Of a DNA stretch of 64,000 bases, positions 27,246 through 35,562 are shown one piece after another. Within the stretch, counting starts at the first letter, position 1. Each line of letters begins with the position of its first letter. Source of the DNA: 66-474 sp035606235 (GTDB lineage: Bacteria; Pseudomonadota; Gammaproteobacteria; Xanthomonadales; Rhodanobacteraceae); contig DATNFU010000029.1 in NCBI GenBank assembly GCA_035606235.1, positions 1-64,000 on the forward strand. Reading direction: 5' to 3'. The notes below the pieces were generated by a model. That model was given only the letters and a program-made list of their open reading frames with translations, made no database searches and was not told where the DNA came from. A program made the translations under genes and the position numbers.

Positions 27246-28001
27246 TCAGCTATCGGCGACGAATGGGCGCAGCCTGCCCTCTACCAGCTCCAGCACGCGA
27301 TCCATGCGCGATGCCAGGTGCGGGTCGTGCGTGACCAGCACGAAACTGGTGCCGATTTCGCGATTGAGTTCCAGCATCAGCTCGTAAACCTGTGCCGCGT
27401 TTTTTGCATCCAGGTTGCCGGTCGGCTCGTCACCCAGAATGCACGCGGGCTGCGTCACCAGCGCGCGCGCCACCGCGCAGCGCTGCCGTTCGCCGCCGGA
27501 TAACTCACTGGGTTTGTGGATCAGGCGTGCGCCCAGCCCCACGCGTTCCAGCAATCCGGCTGCGCGTTGCCGCGCCTCATGGATCGGCGTGCCGCGGATC
27601 AGCAGCGGCATCGCCACGTTTTCCAGTGCACTGAATTCCGGCAGCAGATGATGGAACTGGTAGACGAATCCGAGCGAGCGATTGCGCACGCGTCCACGTT
27701 CGGCGTCTGACAACTTCGACAGCACCCGGCCGTCCACTTCTATCTCGCCGGCGCTGGGCGTGTCCAGGCCGCCGACGATATGCAGCAGCGTGCTTTTGCC
27801 GGAACCCGACGCGCCGACGATCACCAGTGTCTCGCCGCGTTCGAGTTCAAAACTCGCATCGACAAGCACTTCTGTACGCAAGGAACCTTCCTGGTAAGTC
27901 TTGGCGACTCCGCGCGCACGCAAGACCACATTGCTTTTGGTTTCCGCATTCTGCATTTGCTGGACCCTGCTGCGGGACGCCTTGGAAACGGCCTCATTCA
28001 T
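27246..28001 (-). CDS. lolD: lipoprotein-releasing system ATP-binding protein
   Basis: ATPase of the LolCDE complex, which releases lipoproteins from the inner membrane to LolA. Visible motifs are YQEGSLRTEVLVDASF (typical LolD start region), Walker A IVGASGSGKST, LSGGERQRCAVARAL signature, Walker B ILGDEPTGNLD and the H-loop THD. The ATG at 28001 overlaps the lolC stop by eight bases and gives 251 residues; an alternative ATG at 27956 gives about 236, closer to E. coli LolD. LolC just upstream is the membrane partner. Confidence 0.94.
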   Translation of the reverse strand: MNEAVSKASRSRVQQMQNAETKSNVVLRARGVAKTYQEGSLRTEVLVDASFELERGETLVIVGASGSGKSTLLHIVGGLDTPSAGEIEVDGRVLSKLSDAERGRVRNRSLGFVYQFHHLLPEFSALENVAMPLLIRGTPIHEARQRAAGLLERVGLGARLIHKPSELSGGERQRCAVARALVTQPACILGDEPTGNLDAKNAAQVYELMLELNREIGTSFVLVTHDPHLASRMDRVLELVEGRLRPFVADS

Positions 28002-29238
28002 AGCGCAACGCCTGCGCGGGCTGCGTACGCGAGGCGCGCCACGCGGGATAAAGCGTCGCGACAAATGCGAACAGCAATCCCATCGCACTGATCCAGCCCA
28101 CGTCGCCCCAATGCAGATCGCTGGGCACGTTGCTGATGTAGTACACATCCGGGGAAAGGAATTGCACACCGGTGACGTGCTGTATCCAACTGACGAGCGC
28201 TTCCAGATTGAGCGACAGCGCCACCCCGCAGACCACGCCGATGAGGATGCCGATCGCACCCACCAGCAGGCCTTGCACCATGAACACCCCCATGATGCTG
28301 CGCGGCGTGGCGCCTAGCGTGCGCAGGATCGCGATATCGGACTGCTTGTCGGTCACCAGCATTACCAGCGTCGAGACCAGATTGAACGCGGCTACCGCGA
28401 CGATCAGCGAGAGGATGATGAACATCACCTTCTTCTCCATCGACACCGCCTTGAAGAAATTGGCGTGGCCTTCCATCCAGGTCTGCACCCGATACGCCTG
28501 CCCCAGGTGATTGGCGAGATCGTGCGCGACGTCATAGGCACGGAACATGTCATCCAGCCGCAGCCGAACGCCACTCGGGCCGGGCATGTTGTAGAGCGCC
28601 TCGGCATCGTGCATGTTGATCACCGCAAGCCCCGAGTCGTATTCCTCCATGCCGGCTTCGAACAACCCCACCACGGTGAAGCGCTTGAGGCGCGGCACCA
28701 CGCCGATCGGGGTGACATTGAACTCCGGCGCGTACACGACCACCTTGTCGCCCACGCCGACACCCAGATTCAGCGCCAGATCCTTGCCGAGCACGATGCC
28801 CCACGAACCCTGCGCGAGATCATTCAATCTGCCCGCGATCATCTTCTGGCCGATGTCGGCGACTTTCGGCTCCTGGGCCGGTAGCACGCCGCGAATGATC
28901 GCGCCCTGGCTCGCCGCATCGCCGCGCAGGAAGGCCTCGCGCTCCACGTAAGGCGCCGCGCCCTGCACGTGCGGATTGCGCTTCGCAATTTCCACAGCGC
29001 GCGGCCAGTCGGTCACGCTCTGGCCGACGCCGGAGATGGTCGCGTGAGCGACCATGCCGAGGATGCGCGTGCGCAACTCCGAATCGAACCCGTTCATTAC
29101 CGAGATCACCGTGATCAGCGCGGTCACGCCGACCGCGATGCCCAGCATCGAGACGAGCGAAATGAACGAGATGAAATGATTGCGGCGTTTGGCGCGGGTG
29201 TAGCGCAGGCCGATGAAAAGTTCGAGGGGACGGTACAT
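27994..29238 (-). CDS. lolC: lipoprotein-releasing system membrane protein LolC/LolE
   Basis: 414-residue inner-membrane permease. It has an N-terminal helix (FISFISLVSMLGIAVGVTALITV), a large periplasmic domain and three C-terminal helices (FIILSLIVAVAAFNLVSTLVML, the region after MGVFMVQG, and the end), the MacB/LolCE layout. The N-terminal RYTRAKRRNHFISFIS is characteristic of LolC/E. Only one such gene is here, so the complex may be a homodimer of this LolC/LolE-type subunit or use a distant partner. Confidence 0.93.
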   Translation of the reverse strand: MYRPLELFIGLRYTRAKRRNHFISFISLVSMLGIAVGVTALITVISVMNGFDSELRTRILGMVAHATISGVGQSVTDWPRAVEIAKRNPHVQGAAPYVEREAFLRGDAASQGAIIRGVLPAQEPKVADIGQKMIAGRLNDLAQGSWGIVLGKDLALNLGVGVGDKVVVYAPEFNVTPIGVVPRLKRFTVVGLFEAGMEEYDSGLAVINMHDAEALYNMPGPSGVRLRLDDMFRAYDVAHDLANHLGQAYRVQTWMEGHANFFKAVSMEKKVMFIILSLIVAVAAFNLVSTLVMLVTDKQSDIAILRTLGATPRSIMGVFMVQGLLVGAIGILIGVVCGVALSLNLEALVSWIQHVTGVQFLSPDVYYISNVPSDLHWGDVGWISAMGLLFAFVATLYPAWRASRTQPAQALRYE

Positions 29239-29296
29239 GAAAAGCTGAAGTGGGAAGTGGGAGGGAAGCCAACAATCTGCATCGGCTGTGGCAATC

Positions 29297-29336
29297 GGGA
29301 ATCAGGGAATCAGGGAATCAGGGAATCAGGGAATCA
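29297..29336. repeat. 8-bp tandem repeat (GGGAATCA)x5
   Basis: Five perfect copies of GGGAATCA in direct array lie between the ygfX 3' end and the lolC start, in the lolC leader. The copy number could vary by slippage. It is not coding on either strand. Confidence 0.9.
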
Positions 29337-29352
29337 GGAATCGTAAAACCTT

Positions 29353-29470
29353 CGTCATTCCGGGGCCATTTTCCGTTTCGGAAAATGGAACCCGGAACCC
29401 AGTGGCTTTTCTGTACCTCACGAAAGGCACTGGATTCCGGATCGCTGCTGCGCGTCGTCCGGAACGACGA
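29353..29470. repeat. palindromic dispersed repeat between ygfX and lolC
   Basis: Starts with CGTCATTCCGG and ends with CCGGAACGACG. An inner hairpin CCATTTTCCG-TTT-CGGAAAATGG follows the left end, and GGCACTGGATTCCGG recurs from the element inside the GH94 gene. With the adjacent tandem repeat it fills most of this roughly 290-bp gap. Confidence 0.75.
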
Positions 29471-29531
29471 AATTTTGAAAAGGCAGCGCAGCCTGACGCA
29501 AACCGCGCGAGGCGGCAAGCAGCTCAGACCT

Positions 29532-29990
29532 TCAAATGTTGTCGGCGTTCACTGACGCCGGCCGCGCGCCATCGACATTCAGGCGCACACGCAACCGCCG
29601 GCGGGTGCCATCATCCAGATTGTCGGGCAGCAGCCACAGGCTGGCTCGGCCGCGTGGCGGCCAGCGCAAATGCAGAACGATCAGTGGCCCGAACACACGC
29701 GCATCACGCAAGTCGCCGAGTACTTCGCGTGCATTACCGGCGCGATCGGTCAGCGTGATCGAAACGCCGCCATCGCTGCGCCAGACCAGCGCGCGCACGC
29801 GCGGACGGCGATGGCGCCACAGGGAGCCTGCACCGTAGCAGAGTGCGGATATCGCCAGGATCGTGACCTGCCAAAGCGCAAGCCCGCTGAGCGCAACCGC
29901 CAGCACGGCAAGCGCGATCAACACCGCGATGCACGCGGCCAGCGCGCCCGACGGCCGATATTCAACCCCGATTGCGGGCGCGGATCGCAT
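29532..29990 (-). CDS. ygfX: YgfX/CptA-like small membrane protein
   Basis: 152-residue protein with two adjacent hydrophobic segments (ALAACIAVLIALAVLAVALSG and ALWQVTILAISALCYGA) followed by a soluble domain ending in WLLPDNLDDGTRRRLRVRL. Position and topology match YgfX (CptA), whose gene follows sdhE in gammaproteobacteria. The start at 29990 lies inside the end of sdhE (29-bp overlap). Published roles range from toxin to respiratory or cell-shape functions, so I make no functional claim beyond the family. Confidence 0.8.
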   Translation of the reverse strand: MRSAPAIGVEYRPSGALAACIAVLIALAVLAVALSGLALWQVTILAISALCYGAGSLWRHRRPRVRALVWRSDGGVSITLTDRAGNAREVLGDLRDARVFGPLIVLHLRWPPRGRASLWLLPDNLDDGTRRRLRVRLNVDGARPASVNADNI

Positions 29991-30222
29991 CGATGATCTC
30001 CTGCCAATCCGCGCGCGACGATCGCGCATGGCCCATCAGCCAATCCCAAAGCTGCGGATCGGGTTGCTCCAGCAGCGCATCGAAGGCGCTCAAGGTTTCC
30101 GCATCCGTTTGCGCACCATGCGCGTCGAGCCAGCCGCCGAGCAGCGCGTCCAGTTCGCGCGTGCCACGCCGGCACCGCCAGCGCAGACGCTTGAGCGCGC
30201 CGGTTGTTTCTGCTCCGTTCAA
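29962..30222 (-). CDS. sdhE: succinate dehydrogenase assembly factor SdhE
   Basis: 86-residue protein of the Sdh5/YgfY family that promotes covalent flavinylation of SdhA. The family core RLRWRCRRGTRELDALLGGW, and FDALLEQPDPQLWDWLMGH, align with E. coli SdhE. The TTG start at 30222 overlaps the stop of the MAPEG gene as TTGA, which fits coupling and the family length of 88. It lies in the sdhCDAB operon region. Confidence 0.9.
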   Translation of the reverse strand: MNGAETTGALKRLRWRCRRGTRELDALLGGWLDAHGAQTDAETLSAFDALLEQPDPQLWDWLMGHARSSRADWQEIIDAIRARNRG

Positions 30223-30638
30223 TGAAGCAGGCCAAAGCCGAGTATGCCCCAAAGAATCCAGAGCACGGCGCCCCCGACGAGGTAAGCCTGGAAGCGGTGC
30301 ATCACTTTGTTGTAGCCGCAATGGATGGCACTGTGCAATACGCGTAGCACAACGAATAACCATGCCAGCGTCAGGGTGAGTGTGGTCACTTGCCCACTGA
30401 TTGCGGCCACCGTCAGCGCGAGATAAAACAGGACGGGCAGCTCGAACAGGTTGCGGAAATTGTCGGCCGCACGGGTGTCCTTCAACATTGCCGTTATTTG
30501 CGGCGATGTCGCGATCGCTTGCGGATGGATTCGTTCGCGCTTCATCTCACCTATCCGCGAAAAATACATCCGCAGCCAGACCACAAAGGTCAGACCCGCC
30601 ATTGCCAGGGCCGGCAGGAAGATACGGGTGTCGGGCAT
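30219..30638 (-). CDS. MAPEG-family membrane protein
   Basis: 139 residues (143 from the upstream ATG at 30650). Four hydrophobic segments and NLFELPVLFYLAL followed by RVLHSAIHCGYN are typical of MAPEG proteins, relatives of microsomal glutathione transferases. The ATG at 30638 has GGAG six bases upstream. It lies between sdhB and sdhE and overlaps sdhE by four bases. Substrate unknown. Confidence 0.85.
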   Translation of the reverse strand: MPDTRIFLPALAMAGLTFVVWLRMYFSRIGEMKRERIHPQAIATSPQITAMLKDTRAADNFRNLFELPVLFYLALTVAAISGQVTTLTLTLAWLFVVLRVLHSAIHCGYNKVMHRFQAYLVGGAVLWILWGILGFGLLH

Positions 30639-30749
30639 GCTGAGCTCCATCGAATCGAAGGGGACTGGCTCCCGGCTTGCGCCGGAACGACGGCAAAACC
30701 TGCTACGCGCTTCCGAGTCGGGCGATTCCCGAGTCCCGAATTCCGGCTC

Positions 30750-31529
30750 CTACACCGCCCGCTTCACCAGCAACTGCTTGATCTCGCCGATCGCCTGCGC
30801 GGGATTCAAGCCCTTCGGGCAAGTGTTGGTGCAGTTCATGATCGTGTGGCAGCGATAGAGCTTGAACGGATCCTCCAGATCATCCAGCCGCTCGCCGGTG
30901 TCCTCGTCGCGCGAATCGATGATCCAGCGGTAGGCCTGCAACAGCACGGCGGGTCCGAGATAGCGATCCGGGTTCCACCAGTAGCTCGGGCATGCAGTGG
31001 AGCAGCACGCGCACAAAATGCATTCGTACAAGCCGTCGAGCTTCTTGCGCTCCTCCGGCGACTGCAGGCGCTCGCGATCCGGTGGCGCGCTCTGGGTGCG
31101 GATCCAGGGTTTTATCGAAGCGTATTGCGCGTAGAACTTGCTGAGATCGGGGATCAGATCCTTGACCACCGGCATGTGCGGCAGTGGATAGATTTTTACA
31201 TCGCCATTCGGCAGATCGGCCAACGCCTTGGTACAGGCGAGCGTATTGCCGCCATCGATGTTCATTGCGCAGGAACCGCAGATTCCCTCCCGGCAGGAGC
31301 GGCGCAGCGTGAGCGTGGGATCGATCTCGTTCTTGATCTTCAGCAGCACGTCCAGAACCATCGGCGTGTTGCTGACATCCACGTCATAGCTGTCCATGCG
31401 CGGATTGCCCCCGACGTCCGGATCCCAGCGATACACATGGAAGGTGCGCACCTGCTTGGCGCCCGGCGGGGCGGCGTGGTGCTGGCCCTGCTTGACCTTG
31501 GAGTTTTTGGGGAGGGTGAATTCAGCCAT
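30750..31529 (-). CDS. sdhB: succinate dehydrogenase iron-sulfur subunit
   Basis: 259-residue subunit that carries electrons from FAD to the quinone site. The plant-type [2Fe-2S] site is SCREGICGSC with a distal Cys in NTLAC; the [4Fe-4S]/[3Fe-4S] ligands are CILCACCSTACPSYWW and CHTIMNCTNTCPKGLNP. The start at 31529 (MAEFTLPKN) avoids 28 codons of non-homologous sequence that contain a REP-like repeat. The repeat between sdhA and sdhB is unusual in an operon whose subunits must be made in equal amounts. Confidence 0.97.
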   Translation of the reverse strand: MAEFTLPKNSKVKQGQHHAAPPGAKQVRTFHVYRWDPDVGGNPRMDSYDVDVSNTPMVLDVLLKIKNEIDPTLTLRRSCREGICGSCAMNIDGGNTLACTKALADLPNGDVKIYPLPHMPVVKDLIPDLSKFYAQYASIKPWIRTQSAPPDRERLQSPEERKKLDGLYECILCACCSTACPSYWWNPDRYLGPAVLLQAYRWIIDSRDEDTGERLDDLEDPFKLYRCHTIMNCTNTCPKGLNPAQAIGEIKQLLVKRAV

Positions 31530-31580
31530 TTTGCGTTGTCCCGATGGATAGGAGCGCACCTGCGCGCGACCTCGATTCAT

Positions 31581-31604
31581 GTCGCCTGCGAGCAGGCTCC
31601 TACA
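31581..31604 (-). repeat. REP-like unit (GTAG head) between sdhA and sdhB
   Basis: Read leftward, GTAGGAGCCTGCTCGCAGGC followed by GAC: a GTAG head, then the palindrome GCCTGC-TC-GCAGGC. The same unit occurs near 24.5 kb. Because it is transcribed within the sdh operon, the mRNA hairpin may alter the SdhA:SdhB ratio or stability. Confidence 0.75.
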
Positions 31605-31609
31605 GCAAA

Positions 31610-33388
31610 TCAATACACCCGCTTCTTCGGCGGAATGGTCTGCACCTCATCGGTGAGCGTGTTGAGGTGCACCGGCCGGTAATCAAACCGCACCGCACCC
31701 TTCCCGTCCACCCAACTCAACGTGTGCTTCATCCACTGCGTGTCGTCGCGCTCGGGGAAATCCTCGCGCGCGTGCGCGCCGCGGCTTTCGGTGCGCTGCT
31801 CGGCGGAATACATGGTGGCGACGGCCTGGCCCAGCAGATTGGCCAATTCGAAAGTCTCCACCAGATCGGAATTCCAGATCAGCGAGCGATCGGTGACGCG
31901 CACGTCCTCGAAGCTCGCGTAGACCTCCGAAATTTTCCTGCAACCTTCCTTCAATGTGTCGGCGGTGCGGAATACGGCAGCGTCGGTCTGCATGGTCTTC
32001 TGCATGCTCGAGCGGATCTGCGCGGTCGGGGTGCTGCCATTGGCGTTGCGCAATTTCTCCAGATGCGACAACGCGGGATCGAGCACGTCGCCGGCGAGGT
32101 CCTTGTGCGGCGTGTCGGGCTTGATCAATTCCGCGCAGCGGTTGGCGACCGCGCGACCGAACACCACCAGGTCGAGCAGCGAGTTGGAGCCCAGCCGGTT
32201 GGCGCCATGCACCGACACGCATGCGGCCTCGCCGATCGCGAACAGGCCCGGCACCACGGCGTCCGGATCATCGCCGCGCTTTTGCACCACCTCGCCGTGG
32301 TAATTGGTCGGCACGCCGCCCATGTTGTAGTGCACGGTCGGCAGCACCGGGATCGGCTGTCTGGTCACATCCACGCCGGCGAAGATGCGCGCGCTCTCGG
32401 CAATGCCGGGGAGGCGTTCGTGGATCACTTCCGGCCCCAGGTGTTGCAGGTTAAGGAAGATGTGATCGGCATGCTCGCCGACGCCGCGGCCTTCGCGTAT
32501 CTCCACCGTCATCGCGCGGCTGACCACGTCCCGCGAGGCGAGATCCTTGGCATTGGGTGCGTAGCGCTCCATGAAGCGCTCACCCTTGGAATTGGTGAGA
32601 TAACCGCCCTCGCCGCGCACGCCCTCGGTGATCAGGCAACCCGCGCCGTAGATGCCGGTGGGGTGAAACTGCACAAATTCCATGTCCTGCATGGGCAGCC
32701 CGGCGCGCAGCGCCATGCCGCCGCCGTCGCCGGTGCAGGTATGCGCGGAAGTGCAGGAGAAATACGCGCGACCGTAGCCGCCTGTGGCGAGCACCACCGC
32801 GTGGCCGCGGAAGAAATGCAGCGTACCTTCATTCAAGTCGATCGCCAGCACGCCGCGAATGGTGCCGTCGGCGTCCTTCACCAGATCGGTCGCGAAGTAT
32901 TCGATGAAGAAACGCGCGTCGTGTTTCAGCGACTGTTGATAGAGCGTGTGCAGCATGGCGTGGCCGGTGCGGTCGGCGGCGGCGCAGGTGCGTTGCGCGG
33001 TGCCCTCGCCGTAATGCGTGGTCATGCCGCCGAACGGTCGCTGATAGATCTTGCCGTCTTCGGTGCGCGAGAACGGCACGCCGTAGTGTTCCAGTTCGAT
33101 GATCGCAGGCACGGCTTCGCGGCACATGTATTCGATCGCGTCCTGATCGCCAAGCCAGTCCGAGCCCTTGACGGTGTCGTACATGTGCCAGCGCCAGTCG
33201 TCTTCACCCATGTTGCCGAGCGCGGCGGAAATGCCGCCTTGCGCCGCAACCGTGTGCGAGCGGGTCGGAAAAACCTTGGTCACGCAGGCGGTGGATAAAC
33301 CCTTGGCCGCCAATCCCAGCGTCGCGCGCAAACCCGCGCCGCCGGCGCCGACAACCACCACGTCGTATTGATGTGTCTGGACTTTCAT
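31610..33388 (-). CDS. sdhA: succinate dehydrogenase flavoprotein subunit
   Basis: 592-residue subunit that oxidises succinate to fumarate in complex II. The FAD-binding motif is VVVVGAGGAGLRATLGLA near the N-terminus; SHTVAAQGGISAAL carries the His that binds FAD covalently, and the active-site region GVRGEGGYLTNSKGERFM and HGANRLGSNSLLDLVVFGR are conserved. The start at 33388 (MKVQTHQYD) follows sdhD by 22 bp. SdhE, encoded downstream, should assist flavin insertion. Confidence 0.97.
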   Translation of the reverse strand: MKVQTHQYDVVVVGAGGAGLRATLGLAAKGLSTACVTKVFPTRSHTVAAQGGISAALGNMGEDDWRWHMYDTVKGSDWLGDQDAIEYMCREAVPAIIELEHYGVPFSRTEDGKIYQRPFGGMTTHYGEGTAQRTCAAADRTGHAMLHTLYQQSLKHDARFFIEYFATDLVKDADGTIRGVLAIDLNEGTLHFFRGHAVVLATGGYGRAYFSCTSAHTCTGDGGGMALRAGLPMQDMEFVQFHPTGIYGAGCLITEGVRGEGGYLTNSKGERFMERYAPNAKDLASRDVVSRAMTVEIREGRGVGEHADHIFLNLQHLGPEVIHERLPGIAESARIFAGVDVTRQPIPVLPTVHYNMGGVPTNYHGEVVQKRGDDPDAVVPGLFAIGEAACVSVHGANRLGSNSLLDLVVFGRAVANRCAELIKPDTPHKDLAGDVLDPALSHLEKLRNANGSTPTAQIRSSMQKTMQTDAAVFRTADTLKEGCRKISEVYASFEDVRVTDRSLIWNSDLVETFELANLLGQAVATMYSAEQRTESRGAHAREDFPERDDTQWMKHTLSWVDGKGAVRFDYRPVHLNTLTDEVQTIPPKKRVY

Positions 33389-33410
33389 GTGTGCCTGTTT
33401 GTTGTCGCGC

Positions 33411-33827
33411 TCAATACGCGCCGAGCCATATCCGAAGCACCGCCAGCGCGCAGGCGAGCGCACCCAGCACCGCCAGGAATTTCACCAGCACCAGCAGCGC
33501 GAGTTCGACCCAGCGCGTGTGCACGTAATCCTCGATCACGACCTGCAAGCCAAGCGCGCCGTGCCAGAACGACACCGCGGTGAACAGGATCAGCAGACCC
33601 GCGTTGATCGGGTTCGCAACCAGCGCGTGCGCGGCATCGAAATCCAGGCGCGGCAGACGCAGCACCAGCCACACGAACCACAGGCTCAGTGGAATCAGCG
33701 CGGTCGCGGTAACCCGTTCGATCCACCAGTGGCCGACGCCGTGCTTGGCCGAACCCAGGCCGCGCGCGCGCGCCAGCGGCGTGCGCATGTCATGGCGCGC
33801 GTCTGCCTCATGCGGATTCACGCTCAC
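33411..33827 (-). CDS. sdhD: succinate dehydrogenase membrane anchor subunit SdhD
   Basis: 138-residue anchor with three hydrophobic segments (ALIPLSLWFVWLVLRL, NAGLLILFTAVSFWHGALGLQ, LALLVLVKFLAVLGALACALAV). The segment SFWHGALGLQVVIEDYVH contains the heme-ligand His region of the SdhD family. The GTG start at 33827 overlaps the sdhC stop (GTGA), which fixes the start without other homology. It binds heme b and quinone with SdhC. Confidence 0.93.
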   Translation of the reverse strand: MSVNPHEADARHDMRTPLARARGLGSAKHGVGHWWIERVTATALIPLSLWFVWLVLRLPRLDFDAAHALVANPINAGLLILFTAVSFWHGALGLQVVIEDYVHTRWVELALLVLVKFLAVLGALACALAVLRIWLGAY

Positions 33828-34216
33828 GGCACGCCTCCGGCCAGCACCACCCACAGCCACACCACCACCGTCAAGGCGATGCTGACGATCACCACCACCC
33901 ATGCGCTGGTGAAGTATTGGGATTTATCGAAACCCGCGCCGGCATCCCAGAACAGATGCCTGATGCCGTTGCACAGGTGGAGCATCAATGCAAAGGTCCA
34001 GCAGATCAGCAACGCCGTGCCGATGCCGCTGGCGCAGAATCCGCTGAAGGTTGCCCAGGTCGCGTCGTTGCCGGCCAGCGCGATCAGGCCCCACGCCAGC
34101 AGCACCGCGCCCAGGCACAGGAACACGCCGGTCACGCGATGCAGGATAGACAGCACCATCGTGATGCGCCATTCGTAGATGCCGAGGTGTGGCGACAATG
34201 GACGGGCGTGCTGCAT
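33824..34216 (-). CDS. sdhC: succinate dehydrogenase cytochrome b556 subunit SdhC
   Basis: 130 residues with three transmembrane segments. RPLSPHLGIYEWRITMVLSILHRVTG is the SdhC signature (SPHL, SIxHRxTG), and LMLHLCNGIRHLFWDAG carries the heme-ligand His. It is the first gene of the sdhCDAB run. It is divergent from ygfZ about 85 bp away, so the sdh promoter should lie in that gap. Confidence 0.94.
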   Translation of the reverse strand: MQHARPLSPHLGIYEWRITMVLSILHRVTGVFLCLGAVLLAWGLIALAGNDATWATFSGFCASGIGTALLICWTFALMLHLCNGIRHLFWDAGAGFDKSQYFTSAWVVVIVSIALTVVVWLWVVLAGGVP

Positions 34217-34300
34217 GGGCGCGTTCCTTGGGTGCCGGGCTCAAATCCGCGAAAGCGTAGTACAGGGTGGCGGCACAATACAAATGCTAACCTGCCGTGG

Positions 34301-35146
34301 ATGATAACCGCGGATCAGGAAAGTCGCGAAAAGCCCGCGCCCGGCGATACGCAATGCATCGAGCTTAGCGGTGCTGACGCGCGCGCCTTCGCGCAGGCGC
34401 AGTTCTCGGGCAACCTCGAACGCCTGCGGCCAGGGACCTGGCAGTGGAATGCGTGGCTCGACGCCAACGGAAGCGTGCGTGCGTTGATGCATCTTGCCTG
34501 CCTCGATGGTGACGGCTCCGGCGGCGAACGCCTGCTCGCATTGCTGCGTGGCGGCGACGCGCAAGCGGCGTGCGCGGCATTGCGGCGCTTCGTGCTGCGC
34601 GCGAAGGTTTCGCTGAATGTCTTGAGCGGGTTGCGGCGCACCGCGGGCGCGGCGCTCCCGTTCGGCGAGATCGAGGTCGAATCCGGTGCAATAGGTTTCG
34701 GCTATGGCGATCGTGGTCTCTGGCTAAAAACAAACGCGACCGCAATAGAGCCTGCGCTGGAACACGAAGCTCGCCTGGCTGATATCCGCGCGGGCTGGCC
34801 GACGCTGCCGCCGGGCGGGGGACATGTTTTTCTGCCGCCCGCGCTCGGGCTTGAGCACCTGGCTGCGGTCAGTTTCGATAAGGGCTGCTATCCCGGCCAG
34901 GAAATCGCCGCGCGTTTGCATTACCGCGGTGGCCACAAGCTGCGGCTGTGCCATGTGCGCGCGGATTTTCCGCTGACCGCGGGCCAACCGCCATTGCCAT
35001 CGCTGCCGCGCGCCATCGTGCTGGACGCGTTGCAAACCGCCCACGGTTTCGAAGCGCTCGCCGTGCTGGACGAGAGCGCGGTCAATGACGGGATTGTCGA
35101 TGCTCAGCGCTCCGCACTGGAAATCGTGCAGAGATTCGAGGCCTGA
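34301..35146 (+). CDS. ygfZ: folate-binding Fe-S cluster repair protein YgfZ
   Basis: 281-residue tetrahydrofolate-dependent protein of the YgfZ/IBA57 family that helps assemble and repair iron-sulfur enzymes. The signature KGCYPGQEIAARLHYRG is present near residue 200, including the functional Cys. The N-terminus IELSGADARAFAQAQFSGNL fits the family. It is divergent from the sdh operon, which contains Fe-S and assembly-factor genes. ATG at 34301 chosen; the frame runs further upstream over sdhC. Confidence 0.93.
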   Translation: MITADQESREKPAPGDTQCIELSGADARAFAQAQFSGNLERLRPGTWQWNAWLDANGSVRALMHLACLDGDGSGGERLLALLRGGDAQAACAALRRFVLRAKVSLNVLSGLRRTAGAALPFGEIEVESGAIGFGYGDRGLWLKTNATAIEPALEHEARLADIRAGWPTLPPGGGHVFLPPALGLEHLAAVSFDKGCYPGQEIAARLHYRGGHKLRLCHVRADFPLTAGQPPLPSLPRAIVLDALQTAHGFEALAVLDESAVNDGIVDAQRSALEIVQRFEA

Positions 35147-35562
35147 CGGCCCGAGGCATTGCTGGACTCAAGCTGAACAGCAACTCGGAAAATATTGCAC
35201 ATCGGCCGGGCTTCCCCTAGCCTTCGCCAAACTTTTGGCCGGGTTGGCCTGAAAAACCCGGCCTGCGCGCGATCCGGAGGATCCGCATTGCGCGCGGCGA
35301 CCACGGTTGGTCGCGGTACAAACGTTGGCGCAGTCCTTGCTCCGGTTACGCCCGGCCCATTGCCGGACATCCGTCCCCGCGAGCGCCGCCAGCATCCAAT
35401 CAAAAATCCATTTTTTGTGATCGCGGCGAAGCCGCGTCGCTTTGCAGCCGGTGCGCGCGTGCGCGCGCCTGCGTGGAGGTTTCATCAGCAGCAGTTGATT
35501 GAAAAAGTCGCGGCAAGGAATGCCGCCAGAACGCGCCGATGCGCAGCTAAGGAGAAGGCATC
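35147..35562. other. intergenic region with three consecutive hairpins
   Basis: No convincing gene in 416 bp. Hairpins: GGCCGGGTT/AACCCGGCC (35237-35245 and 35255-35263, 9-bp stem); GATCC/GGATC (35271-35283); GCGACCA/TGGTCGC (35297-35314). They may be a structured leader, a small RNA or a repeat. AAGGAG at 35549-35554 serves the next gene. Confidence 0.5.

Noticed and set aside
29297..29336. CRISPR array
   Set aside because: The direct repeats are 8 bp with no spacers, and no cas genes are present.
31544..33298. Rightward 584-residue frame over sdhA
   Set aside because: Antisense shadow of sdhA; no motif and no start signal.
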